Source: SKLM01 sp964542755
Lineage (GTDB): Bacteria > Chloroflexota > Anaerolineae > B4-G1
Assembly: GCA_964542755.1 (NCBI GenBank)
Contig: CAZIWL010000008.1
Location: 1-64,000, forward strand
Direction: 5' to 3'
DNA length: 64,000 nucleotides
Shown here: in pieces, positions 34,732 through 43,322 of the stretch
Numbering within the stretch: position 1 is the first letter of the stretch
Layout: each line of letters begins with the position of its first letter
The notes under the pieces: generated by a model
Databases searched by the model: none
What the model saw: the letters and a program-made list of their open reading frames with translations, nothing else
What the model was told of the DNA's origin: nothing
Position numbers and translations under genes: made by a program

Positions 34732-37700
34732 CTACTCGCACACCTCGAGCTCGACGTCGTCTATGTACAGCCGAGTCAGGGTATGCTCGCTGGTGTTCTT
34801 GGCCCCGATCACCAGGGTGATACGCTCACCGGCAAAGTCGCTCAGGTCGAACTCGCCCTGACGCCACGCCTGGGCGTTGCTGGCGACCAGCTCAAGGTTA
34901 TACCTCTCGATGATGCCGCCTTCCTCGTCCCATATCGTCACGTATTGCCAATCATTGGCAGCTTCGGGATCGCTGATTGGATAGAGCCAGAATCGAAGTG
35001 TCGGATGGGTTCCGGCTGGTATGGTGACATCCTGCCGCACTGAAGACCACGTGATTCCGCTGAAGCCGGCGATCCCACTTCTGGCTCCCGAATGGACCTG
35101 GACGCTTGAGTAGACCGGGTAATCTTCCGGATTGACAAGCCAGGCGGCGTCCGCCTCGAATCCGCCGTTCTGGATCAGGTTGACGCACTGCGGCCCATCC
35201 CCGCCGTGGTCGCGTAATACCAGGGGAAGCCAGGCGTGGCGCCTATGGACGAAGAACGTCTCCAGCCCGGTCCACGAAGACGTATTGCCCGCCTCGTCCT
35301 CCACCCGCACGCGCCAGGTGTGCTCGCCGTCGGCGATGTGATCAATCGCGTAGAACGAGGCGCTCCGCACCTGCTGCTCGCCGTCCACCTCCAACCGGTA
35401 GTGCAGCTCGGTGCCCCCGTCCGGCGGCACGTGGGTCCAGTCCAGGATCAGGTCCGGCAGCGCTGTGATGGTCACGCCGCCCGTCGGGGTCACTAGCGAC
35501 GTGGCAGCAGGCGGGGTGGCGTCGTAGGTGAAGAGCGTCTCCGCGGGCGTCTCGTCCAGGTAGCCGCCTACGGCCCGCCCGCGGGCGCGGAGATGGCAGT
35601 CCCCCTCGGTGATCGATCCCGGGAGTGCGTAGGACCAGGGGGAGGTGCCCGCAGCGTCCACCCAGGTCGACGTACCGGTCCACATCGAGCCGTTCCAGAA
35701 CTGGCCGTCGGCCCTCTCGATCTGGACCTCGACCTCCGTCAGGGTGGTACCCTGCGCTTGAGCGGTACCGGAGAAAGTGGGCAGGGTATTGTGTACACTT
35801 CCATAGTTGGGGCTTCCGATGGATGTATCCACCTCCGGGCTCATACACTCGTCCAGGTACCCCATCACGCTGCCCATGACGGCTTGCCGCTGCCCGGCCC
35901 GAATCGTCTCGAAGGGGAAGCCAAAGTAGACAAGTCGCTCACAGGTGTCCGCCGGGTTCACGTACTGTACACCCGCGCTCGACCCTGTCGCATAGCGGAC
36001 CGCTTCGGTGGATCCGGAAGCGGTCGCCAAGCGGTCCGGCCAGTCGGCATCGTACATGCCCTGCGCGTCAAAGTGGAACGTGCCGAGGCCTAAGAAGGCG
36101 CTCGACGTGCCGTACACGCTGTAGGTACCCGCGTCGTCTCCGCCATAGCTCGCGCGCAGCACGCTGCCGAGGAAGCCGGGGTCGGCGCTGGCCAAGTCGT
36201 AGCCGATCTCACTTCCGCTGATGAAGAGCGCGCCGCCGTTGGTAGTGAAGGCCTGCACCAAACTCCGCTCCGTCGCGTCGAGGGTCTCATCCGTGGTCGA
36301 TTCCTCACCCAGGATCCAGTCGACCACGGTGTAGTTGTTCAGGTTGATGCGCCCGCTCTTGACGGCCTCGTTGGATGTACTGTCGAAGGGGTAGCTGGTC
36401 GCAGCCTCAATGGCCTCCGCGTGTTGGATGACGTAATCATACGTGTTCATTCGGTCAAGGAGCATGCGCTGGTTGGCGTGTTCGACCACGTCATACTCGT
36501 ACACCGTCATCGACTCGTTGAGCCGGTCGAAGCCGTTGACGAGCAGGATCTCGGCGCCTCCGCCGAGACGGACGGCCAGTGTCTCGGTGGGGAAGGACTC
36601 GCCGCCAGCGTTGGTGGCGGTGACCCGGACGAAGAGGAGCTGCCCCGCATTCAGTCCACCCATCGTATGCTCGGTCACGCTGCCGACCGGCGTGCCGTTC
36701 GACCAGCCGATGCCGTCCTCACTGGTGTAGACCCGATAGCCGGTGGCGCCGTGTCCCCGCAACCCCACGTAGTCCGTCGCCGGGGGCTGCCACGAGACCC
36801 GGACGCTGCCGCCCCCAAGGTTCTCCACCGCGGGATCCTGCGGCGGCTCCGGCAGGAGGGTCGCTCCGGCATTGTAGTACTTGGCGATCCCCTGGTAAAG
36901 GGCCCGGGCCACGAGCTGGTTGAAGCGCGGATCCTTAAGATCGTCGGTGTCGCCGGGATGGTCGTGGAAGCCGATCTCGATCAAGGCCCCTGGCATACGC
37001 GTGGCCGCATCGTCGTCCCACAGGAGACGGAGCTCACCCAGGTTGGCCGTTTTCTCCCCGCGGTCGATCCAGGACCCGTCCCAGCCCGCCCGGATGTCCT
37101 GGACCACCTCGGTGTGGATGGCGTGACGGAGATCGAGACTTCCGCCGGTGCGCGACAGCCCCGATCCGTTATGGGCGTACGTCTCGGTCCCGCTGTAACT
37201 CCACTGAGGCGTACCCGTGGCGCCGTTGGAGTGCCAGGAGACGTAGACGGCATCGTCGCCCGTCCCGGCGTGCTCCCAACGGGCATAGGTCGGCCGCACG
37301 GTGACGTCGCCGTAGCCGGCCCCCATGCCCATCTTTTGCGTGTAGTAGTAGGCTGCCACCTCCCACCAGGGCTTATGCGGCGGGGATGGGGCGATGGTGT
37401 CGATGCCGCTCAGGCTGTCGAAGGACCCGCCGCCGATACGGACCGCGTCGGCGATGACGGCCTTCCCCGACTCGCTCGACTGATTGGTGAGGGTTACGCG
37501 GGCCGCTCCTCCCTTGAAACCAAATGTCCCGAGGTAGTGCCAGGTGTAGCCGTGGACCCGCTGATTCACGTGAACCGTCGTCTCGCCGCCAGAGTGATGG
37601 ACTGTGTACCGGGCATCTGATGTGCGGTTTCCGGAGTGTTCGTACCAGACGTAGACGGCATATCGGCCGTCCGCAGGCAGGGTGGTCTGCCATTCCGCCG

Positions 37701-38631
37701 AGTGCGTGGGGGGGCCGGACACGGTGTCCACCCAGTGGGAGCCTCCCCCGTAGCCGCCGCCGGTCCTCCAGCCGTCGTGTGAGAAGCCAGGATCGCTGTC
37801 GTCGACGATCCTCTCCCCTGGATTCATGTCCCGCTCGCGAACGGGGAAGACCTGGGCGCCCGCGTTCCACAGATAGTGGAGCAAGTACTGGTTGACCGCC
37901 TCCCCATTGTTGTGGTCCTCGATAATGGGGCCGTCGTAGCCGGGGCTCGGGTAGGGCGGCCGCTGCGTCTTCCACTGATTCTTGTAGCTGTTCCACTCCC
38001 AGCCGTGTCCGGCGCTCACATAGACCGTCTTGCCGCTCAGAGCACCCTGGGGTTGGGCCTGGCCCGGGGCCGGGGGCTGTCCACCAGCGGTAGCGTGAGC
38101 GCTCAGGTCCCGCTCCGAACCCACAGAGGGTTTCCGGGGAACCTCGATCTGGGGCAGGAAGTCGGCCAGGCTGACGAAGCCGCCGTCGTCGGGATGCTGC
38201 ACCTGGAGCCGCAGGTCGCGCCAGCCGAGCGGCAGCAGCGTCTTGCCCGTCTGCTGGACCATCGCCTCAAAAGCATCGTGGGTCAGCGCCGCCAGATCGG
38301 CTTCGGCCATCTTGAGACGGACCACGACGGTCTGACCCGGGGGTTCGACGACGGCGGCAAGTCCGGTACCCTCCGGGAAGGCGGTCTGCAGGCCATGCCC
38401 GGCCTCGTGCGCTGTCGGACCCCTTAGAAGCGCGCGCATCAGGACTTCGGCATCGGGGCTGCCGGCCTGGGCCGCCGTGAGGCCAGCGGTCCGTTCCACT
38501 GCCACGGGCCCCTGGTCCGACCAGAAAACAACGGTCAGCGGAGGGGGCGGTCCCTCCTGCGCAGCGATCCCCGGTCCCGCCAGCACGAACAGGAGTGACG
38601 TCACGAGGAACAGTTTGACGCGTTGATTCAT
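34732..38631 (-). CDS. Large secreted N-acetylmuramoyl-L-alanine amidase with GerMN, golvesin-type and FN3 domains
   Basis: 1299 residues. Signal peptide (1-24), a GerMN domain (about 33-165), then an Amidase_3 catalytic domain in two halves: 200-275 with SAGHGW (His209) and Glu244, and 415-585 with VSWHSNG (His467) and IEIGFHDHPGD (Glu552). The halves are separated by an inserted golvesin/xanthan-lyase C-terminal-like beta domain (about 276-402). An FN3 domain (about 597-690), a second golvesin-like alpha/beta region (about 692-930), Ig-like repeats and a C-terminal beta-sandwich (about 1145-1299) follow. It should cleave the MurNAc-L-Ala bond in the wall. GGGAGGGACTCCAAG precedes the ATG at 38631, 23 nt after the PolX stop. 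Confidence 0.82.
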   Translation of the reverse strand: MNQRVKLFLVTSLLFVLAGPGIAAQEGPPPPLTVVFWSDQGPVAVERTAGLTAAQAGSPDAEVLMRALLRGPTAHEAGHGLQTAFPEGTGLAAVVEPPGQTVVVRLKMAEADLAALTHDAFEAMVQQTGKTLLPLGWRDLRLQVQHPDDGGFVSLADFLPQIEVPRKPSVGSERDLSAHATAGGQPPAPGQAQPQGALSGKTVYVSAGHGWEWNSYKNQWKTQRPPYPSPGYDGPIIEDHNNGEAVNQYLLHYLWNAGAQVFPVRERDMNPGERIVDDSDPGFSHDGWRTGGGYGGGSHWVDTVSGPPTHSAEWQTTLPADGRYAVYVWYEHSGNRTSDARYTVHHSGGETTVHVNQRVHGYTWHYLGTFGFKGGAARVTLTNQSSESGKAVIADAVRIGGGSFDSLSGIDTIAPSPPHKPWWEVAAYYYTQKMGMGAGYGDVTVRPTYARWEHAGTGDDAVYVSWHSNGATGTPQWSYSGTETYAHNGSGLSRTGGSLDLRHAIHTEVVQDIRAGWDGSWIDRGEKTANLGELRLLWDDDAATRMPGALIEIGFHDHPGDTDDLKDPRFNQLVARALYQGIAKYYNAGATLLPEPPQDPAVENLGGGSVRVSWQPPATDYVGLRGHGATGYRVYTSEDGIGWSNGTPVGSVTEHTMGGLNAGQLLFVRVTATNAGGESFPTETLAVRLGGGAEILLVNGFDRLNESMTVYEYDVVEHANQRMLLDRMNTYDYVIQHAEAIEAATSYPFDSTSNEAVKSGRINLNNYTVVDWILGEESTTDETLDATERSLVQAFTTNGGALFISGSEIGYDLASADPGFLGSVLRASYGGDDAGTYSVYGTSSAFLGLGTFHFDAQGMYDADWPDRLATASGSTEAVRYATGSSAGVQYVNPADTCERLVYFGFPFETIRAGQRQAVMGSVMGYLDECMSPEVDTSIGSPNYGSVHNTLPTFSGTAQAQGTTLTEVEVQIERADGQFWNGSMWTGTSTWVDAAGTSPWSYALPGSITEGDCHLRARGRAVGGYLDETPAETLFTYDATPPAATSLVTPTGGVTITALPDLILDWTHVPPDGGTELHYRLEVDGEQQVRSASFYAIDHIADGEHTWRVRVEDEAGNTSSWTGLETFFVHRRHAWLPLVLRDHGGDGPQCVNLIQNGGFEADAAWLVNPEDYPVYSSVQVHSGARSGIAGFSGITWSSVRQDVTIPAGTHPTLRFWLYPISDPEAANDWQYVTIWDEEGGIIERYNLELVASNAQAWRQGEFDLSDFAGERITLVIGAKNTSEHTLTRLYIDDVELEVCE

Positions 38632-38653
38632 CTTGGAGTCCCTCCCGCTGCGC

Positions 38654-40372
38654 TTAGGCACGCTCGGCCCAGGACAAAAGGTCGTCAAGTGAGAGCGTAT
38701 TGATGAGATCGTCGGGGGAAACCCAACCGCGCCGGGCCGTGGCCACCCCGAAGCGGAGAACGTCGAAGCCCGTGACGTCGTGAGCGTCCGAGCTGATCAC
38801 CAGCTTGGCCCCCACTGCCGCCGCACGCCGCGCGTAGACATCGTGCAGATCGAGTCGGGATGGGTGGGCATTGATCTCCAAGGCCGTGCCTGTCTCGGCC
38901 GCGGCCTGAATGACGGCCTCGATATCCAGGTCGGCACCCTCCCGCTCGCCGATCAAGCGCCCGGTGGGATGGCCGATGATGTCGACGTGGGGGTTGCGAA
39001 TGGCGTTCAACATCCGTCCCGTGACCTTCTCACGGGACTGGCGGAGACCGGTGTGGACCGAAGCGACGACCAAGTCCAGGGTCTGAAGAACCTCGTCGGG
39101 AAGATCGAGGGTCCCGTCACCGCGTACCTCGACCTCGACGCCCAAGAGGACGTGGAAACTGCCCTCCAACTGGGCATTGACCGCATCGACTTCCGAGCGC
39201 TGTATCTCAAGAGCGTCGGCGTCTACCCCCCCAGTGACGCCCAGCCCGTGGGAGTGGTCCGTCACCAACGCGTAGCGGAGTCCCCTGGCTCGGGCTGCCT
39301 CCGCCATCTCCAGAAGGGTATGATGCCCATCGGAACGCGTGGTGTGAAACTGGAAGTCACCCTTCAGATCGGCGAGCTCGACCAGCTTAGGCAGCTCTCC
39401 AGCCAGGGCGGCCTCGATCTCGCCGCGATCCTCGCGCAGCTCAGGTGGGATGAAGGGCAGACCCAGGGCGCCGTAGACCTCCTCTTCCGACGCACAGAGG
39501 ATCTCCGTGCCGTCCTCACGCTTGAGAGCGTACTCGCTGAGGGAGAGGCCCCGCTCGAGGGCCAGGCTGCGGATCCGGATGTTGTGCGCCTGGCTTCCCG
39601 TGAAGTACTGGAGGCCCGTCCCCCAGCGCGCCGGGGCGAGGATTCGGAGGTCGACCTGGAAACCCTCCCGGGTGCGGATAGAGGTCTTCGTCGCCCCGCT
39701 GAGAAGGATCTCGTCGACCTGGGGCAAGCTGGAGAAACGACGGGTGACCGGGTCCGCATGGGTGGCTGCCACCAGGATGTCGAGGTCCCCGACAGTCTCG
39801 CGCATGCGCCGCAGGCTGCCGGCCGTCGCCGCCTGCCGCACCTCGGGGAGCTCCCGCAGTGGGGTCAGGAGGGCCTGTGCGAGGTCCCAGGCATCGCCCA
39901 GCCGGGTGCGACCCGTCCGCCGCTTGAGAAAGTCGATGCCGTCGAGCACGTTCTGCTCGCTCTTGGCGCCAAACCCGTGGAGCTGGCGCAGCCTTCCGGC
40001 CTCCGCGGCCTTCTCCAGCGCTCCCACCGTCGTCAGGTCCAGCTCCTTCCAGAACCGGGCTGCACTCTTGGGGCCGACGCCGGGAATGCTCAACATGTCG
40101 ACCACACCGGCGGGGACCGCCTCCTTGAGCTTCTGGTAGGCCTCGATCTCACCGGTACGCATCAGCTCATCGATCTTGGAGGCCAGGGTCTCGCCTATGC
40201 CGGGGATCGACGTCAGGCGCTCCTCGTGCCAGATCTCCTCCACCGGCTCTCCCAGCGAGCCAATCGTCTCAGCGGCCCGGCGGTAGGCCATGATGCGGTG
40301 GTAGTTCGCGTCCTGGATCTCGAGGATGTCGGCCATGGCCGAGAAAATGTCGGCGACTCGGCGGTTGTCCAA
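38654..40372 (-). CDS. polX: DNA polymerase X with C-terminal PHP exonuclease domain
   Basis: A 572-residue bacterial family X polymerase for gap-filling in base-excision repair. Order: 8-kDa helix-hairpin-helix domain (LTSIPGIGETLASKIDEL, 53-70), a second HhH (SIPGVGPKSAARFW), and a palm with catalytic Asp196, Asp198 (GDLDILVA) and Asp241 (VDLRI). The PHP domain (about 335-570) has QFHTTRSDGH, VTDHS, LGVEVEVRG, ASVHTG, GHPTGR, EINAHPSRLDL and SSDAHD. The first PHP motif lacks one His of the usual HxH (FHT), but the other metal ligands are kept. The start is TTG 40372 after AGAGGTGACCC. Confidence 0.92.
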   Translation of the reverse strand: MDNRRVADIFSAMADILEIQDANYHRIMAYRRAAETIGSLGEPVEEIWHEERLTSIPGIGETLASKIDELMRTGEIEAYQKLKEAVPAGVVDMLSIPGVGPKSAARFWKELDLTTVGALEKAAEAGRLRQLHGFGAKSEQNVLDGIDFLKRRTGRTRLGDAWDLAQALLTPLRELPEVRQAATAGSLRRMRETVGDLDILVAATHADPVTRRFSSLPQVDEILLSGATKTSIRTREGFQVDLRILAPARWGTGLQYFTGSQAHNIRIRSLALERGLSLSEYALKREDGTEILCASEEEVYGALGLPFIPPELREDRGEIEAALAGELPKLVELADLKGDFQFHTTRSDGHHTLLEMAEAARARGLRYALVTDHSHGLGVTGGVDADALEIQRSEVDAVNAQLEGSFHVLLGVEVEVRGDGTLDLPDEVLQTLDLVVASVHTGLRQSREKVTGRMLNAIRNPHVDIIGHPTGRLIGEREGADLDIEAVIQAAAETGTALEINAHPSRLDLHDVYARRAAAVGAKLVISSDAHDVTGFDVLRFGVATARRGWVSPDDLINTLSLDDLLSWAERA

Positions 40373-40513
40373 GGGTCACCTCTCTCGTGCGTATCTCGCT
40401 CTGTGAGTCCGGATAGCGCCTCAGTCGGCGGGGCGGAGGGAGCACTCTCCGTTCCACCGCGTCATCGGTCTCGCGCGCCGTTGGCAGGGCGATTATACCC
40501 CCATCGAGAGCGC

Positions 40514-40542
40514 TTGACAATGGGCCGTCGCTGCGATAAGAT
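40514..40542 (+). promoter_or_regulatory. Promoter of the pentapeptide/HAD/PHP operon
   Basis: Consensus TTGACA (40514-40519), 17-nt spacer, TAAGAT (40537-40542). It lies 100 nt before the TTG start of the pentapeptide-repeat gene, in the intergenic region shared with the divergent polX gene. Confidence 0.7.
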
Positions 40543-40642
40543 TGTCGATCGTCCCGTAGCGTATGCGTGCGAAAGCCGGACGCACCTGGGAAACCGCTTT
40601 GCGTCCTGTCGACCGCCCGGGCAGCACCGGGGGAGGAGCGCG

Positions 40643-41302
40643 TTGGAAGCCAAGGAACTCATCGCCCGGTACAACGGTGGATCTCGCGACTTCGCCGGGG
40701 CGGAGCTGCAGGGAGCCGTTCTCGACGACGCCAGCTTGCGCCACATCGGCCTGCGGGGAGCCGACCTCAGCGATGCCAGTCTGGAGGGGGCCATCCTCAG
40801 CTTGGCCGACATGCGGGAAGTGCGGCTGAGACGTGCCAACCTCTTCTGGGCGACGCTCCTGGAGACCGACCTGCGGAACGCCGACCTGCGTGAGGCGGAT
40901 TTTGTACTTTCCCACCTCGTGGGTGCGGACCTGAGCGGCGCAAACATGATGATGGCAAACTTCCGCAGCGCTGACATGCGGCAGACAAAACTGCGGCGAG
41001 CGAACCTGCGGCACGCCAGGCTGGTGGGCGCTACGCTCATCGAAGCCGATCTGGAGCGCGCGGACCTCCAGTGCAAGCTCGAGGTGGCCGATTTGCGCGG
41101 CGCCAACTTGAGGGGTGCGAATCTAAGCCGCGCTTACCTGGTGGGGGCGTATCTGGCGGGCGCCGATCTGACCGGGGCGAATCTCTATTTTGCCAATCTT
41201 CAGGATGCGAATCTGACCGATGCGAAGGTAACTATGAAGCAGCTGTACAGAACCTGGTCGATGGAGCGTGCAACGCTTCCGAATGGGAGGGAAGTTGAGT
41301 AG
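40643..41302 (+). CDS. Pentapeptide-repeat protein
   Basis: 219 residues made almost entirely of A(D/N)LxX repeats (about 30 copies from residue 20 to 200), predicting a right-handed quadrilateral beta helix. The central Leu/Met and preceding Ala are well kept; one coil is broken by the CKLEV segment near 150. Start TTG 40643 follows GGGAGGAG. Some such proteins mimic DNA and protect gyrase (Qnr/MfpA), and gyrBA lies 2 kb downstream. However, no Qnr-type loops are seen, so this link is only suggestive. The stop overlaps the start of the HAD gene (TTGAGTAG). Confidence 0.88.
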   Translation: MEAKELIARYNGGSRDFAGAELQGAVLDDASLRHIGLRGADLSDASLEGAILSLADMREVRLRRANLFWATLLETDLRNADLREADFVLSHLVGADLSGANMMMANFRSADMRQTKLRRANLRHARLVGATLIEADLERADLQCKLEVADLRGANLRGANLSRAYLVGAYLAGADLTGANLYFANLQDANLTDAKVTMKQLYRTWSMERATLPNGREVE

Positions 41303-42053
41303 AACCGACAGTGCCGGACCTGATGCAGAGGATCGGCGCCTGGTGGCGCTGACCTTTGATTTCTGGGGTACCCTCTATCAGAACGCGTACGCCCGGGAGG
41401 ATCGGCTCCAGCAGCTCAAGCAGGCGCTGAGTCGACACGGACAGCCGCGCTCGCGGGAACGGATCGAGGCGGCCTACGGTCACACCAGGACGGTCTGGGA
41501 CCAAGTTTGGCGTCAAGAGCGGCGCTCGATTCCGACCACGCGCTGGCTGAGCGAGCTTCTCACGAATCTGGATGCCACGATTCCCGACGAAGCAGCAGTC
41601 CGTCTGGGAACTGCGATTGAGGAGTCGTTCCTCCGGGGGGACGCGCCTCAGCCCGTCCCTGGGGTGACGGAGGTCATTCCCCGGTTGGCTGCGAGGTACC
41701 GTATGGGCCTGATCTCGGACACGGGCCTCACCCCGGGGCGGGTGCTCCGTCAGGTCATGGAGCAGGACGGCCTCCTGGCCTACTTCGAGACCCTGACGTT
41801 CTCCGACGAGCTGGGTACGGCCAAGCCCAATCCTGAGCCCTTCCTCCACACATTGGAGCAGCTCGATGCCAGTCCAGAGGCGGCGGCCCACATCGGGGAC
41901 CTCCCGGAAACGGACTTGCAGGGCGCGCGCGACGTGGGCATGAAGTCCATCCTCTTCCTGGGGGTGAGCCATCGGGATGACGGAAGGGAGCTAGCCGATG
42001 CGGTCTTTGAGGATTATTCGACCCTGGAGCATCTGCTAGAGCACGGGGTATGA
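41295..42053 (+). CDS. HAD-superfamily hydrolase
   Basis: A 252-residue HAD protein. Motif I is LTFDFWGTLY: the nucleophile Asp is present, but the second Asp of DxD is replaced by Trp, as in haloacid-dehalogenase-like members (DxYGT). Motif II is LISDTG, the motif III Lys lies in GTAKPNPEPF, and motif IV is HIGDLPETDLQGA. The helical cap (about 35-110) is of C1 type. The start TTG 41295 lies inside the end of the pentapeptide gene after GGGAGGGAAG, and the stop overlaps the next ATG. Substrate unknown; phosphatase or dehalogenase are both possible. Confidence 0.85.
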   Translation: MSRTDSAGPDAEDRRLVALTFDFWGTLYQNAYAREDRLQQLKQALSRHGQPRSRERIEAAYGHTRTVWDQVWRQERRSIPTTRWLSELLTNLDATIPDEAAVRLGTAIEESFLRGDAPQPVPGVTEVIPRLAARYRMGLISDTGLTPGRVLRQVMEQDGLLAYFETLTFSDELGTAKPNPEPFLHTLEQLDASPEAAAHIGDLPETDLQGARDVGMKSILFLGVSHRDDGRELADAVFEDYSTLEHLLEHGV

Positions 42054-43111
42054 GTACTTACGAATACGAGTACACTGGAAATACACACGTCCACACGTCC
42101 TATTCGGATGGCACCGGCCTCCACGCCGAGGTCGCCGCGGCGGCGGGCGCGGCGGGGCTTGATTTTGTCATCACCACCGATCACAACGTCTACGTCACCG
42201 GCGTCGAGGGATACTACGGCGATGTCCTGCTCCTGGTGGGCGAGGAGCTCCACGACGTTCGCCGCCGGCCCCAGGCCGATCACCTGCTGGCCTACGGCGC
42301 GGAGAGGGAGCTCGCTCCCCTGGCGTCGGATCCCCAGGCCGTCATCGACGGGACCAACGAAGCGGGCGGATTCTGCTTTCTGGCACACCCCTTCGAGCGC
42401 GGGAGCAGGGTGGGGCCCGACCTGGACCCGATCGAGTGGGAGTCCTGGGACGTCGAGGGCTACGCGGGCCTTGAGATCTGGAATTACATGTCGGAGTTCA
42501 AGGGACTGCTCCGCGGGAAGCTATGGGCCCTCTTCTACGCCCACTACCCGGGTATGGGCATCCGCGGCCCCTACCACGCCACATTGGAGAAGTGGGACGA
42601 GCTGCTGGCCCAAGGGAAGCGGGTGGCCGCCGTGGGAGGCGCCGATGCTCACGGGAAAACCTACTCGATGGGCCCGCTGAGCCGGCAGGTCTTCCCCTAT
42701 ACGCACCTCTTTCGCTGCGTCAACACGCACCTACTGACTGAGAAGCCCCTCAACGGAAACCGGGGACACGACAAGGCCTTGATCTACGACGCCCTGCGGG
42801 AGGGGAGAACGTGGGTGGGTTACGATGGCGCGGCCCCGACCAAGGGATTCCGGTTCCGTGCTCGAAGTGTGGCAAACGAGGCCGTGGTGGGCGAGGAACT
42901 CGTCAGGACCGGGGCCACCACCTTCGAGGTGGCGACACCGGAGCCCGCTGACATCCGGTTGCTGCGGAATGGTGAGAGCGTGGCTCGGAGCGGGGGCGCG
43001 CGCCTGAAGCACACCACGGCGAACCCCGGCGTCTACCGCGTGGAGGTGTACCGGCGCTACCGACTGGAGCGCCGTGGCTGGATCTTCAGCAGTCCGATTT
43101 ACGTTCGGTGA
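42050..43111 (+). CDS. PHP-domain metal-dependent phosphoesterase, CehA/McbA type
   Basis: A 353-residue PHP protein. Metal-binding motifs are NTHVHTSYSDG (N-terminal), ITTDHN, VGEELHD, FLAHPFERG and GGADAHGK. The C-terminal 90 residues form a beta-rich domain (VGEELVRTGATTFEVATPEPADIRLLRNGE) like the one in CehA-type hydrolases. Members act on phosphoesters or carbamates. The ATGA overlap with the HAD gene shows tight coupling, and together with the pentapeptide gene they form a three-gene operon from the promoter at 40514. Confidence 0.85.
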   Translation: MSTYEYEYTGNTHVHTSYSDGTGLHAEVAAAAGAAGLDFVITTDHNVYVTGVEGYYGDVLLLVGEELHDVRRRPQADHLLAYGAERELAPLASDPQAVIDGTNEAGGFCFLAHPFERGSRVGPDLDPIEWESWDVEGYAGLEIWNYMSEFKGLLRGKLWALFYAHYPGMGIRGPYHATLEKWDELLAQGKRVAAVGGADAHGKTYSMGPLSRQVFPYTHLFRCVNTHLLTEKPLNGNRGHDKALIYDALREGRTWVGYDGAAPTKGFRFRARSVANEAVVGEELVRTGATTFEVATPEPADIRLLRNGESVARSGGARLKHTTANPGVYRVEVYRRYRLERRGWIFSSPIYVR

Positions 43112-43204
43112 CGGGTAAGACGGTGGCGAACGCCGCCGGACGCTGATGGACCTGCGCCCTTGGGCAGCCAGGAGAGATCTGGATCGGGCCTGGCGCCCTC
43201 CCGA

Positions 43205-43233
43205 TTGACCAAATAGAACAAATGTGCTATACT
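43205..43233 (+). promoter_or_regulatory. Promoter of gyrB
   Basis: TTGACC (43205-43210), 17-nt spacer, TATACT (43228-43233) with an upstream TGc extended -10. It lies about 90 nt before the gyrB ATG. Confidence 0.7.
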
Positions 43234-43322
43234 GGCTGCAGGGTAGCGGCCCTGTCTGTGCCGCTGCGCGCGGCCCTCGAAGCTGCTGAGGGCAAGCCAA
43301 CGGTTTGGAGGAAGGTGACACT

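Noticed and set aside
38780..40642. A long N-terminal extension of the pentapeptide protein
   Set aside because: The frame is open but runs antisense through polX; a promoter and ribosome-binding site place the real start at 40643.
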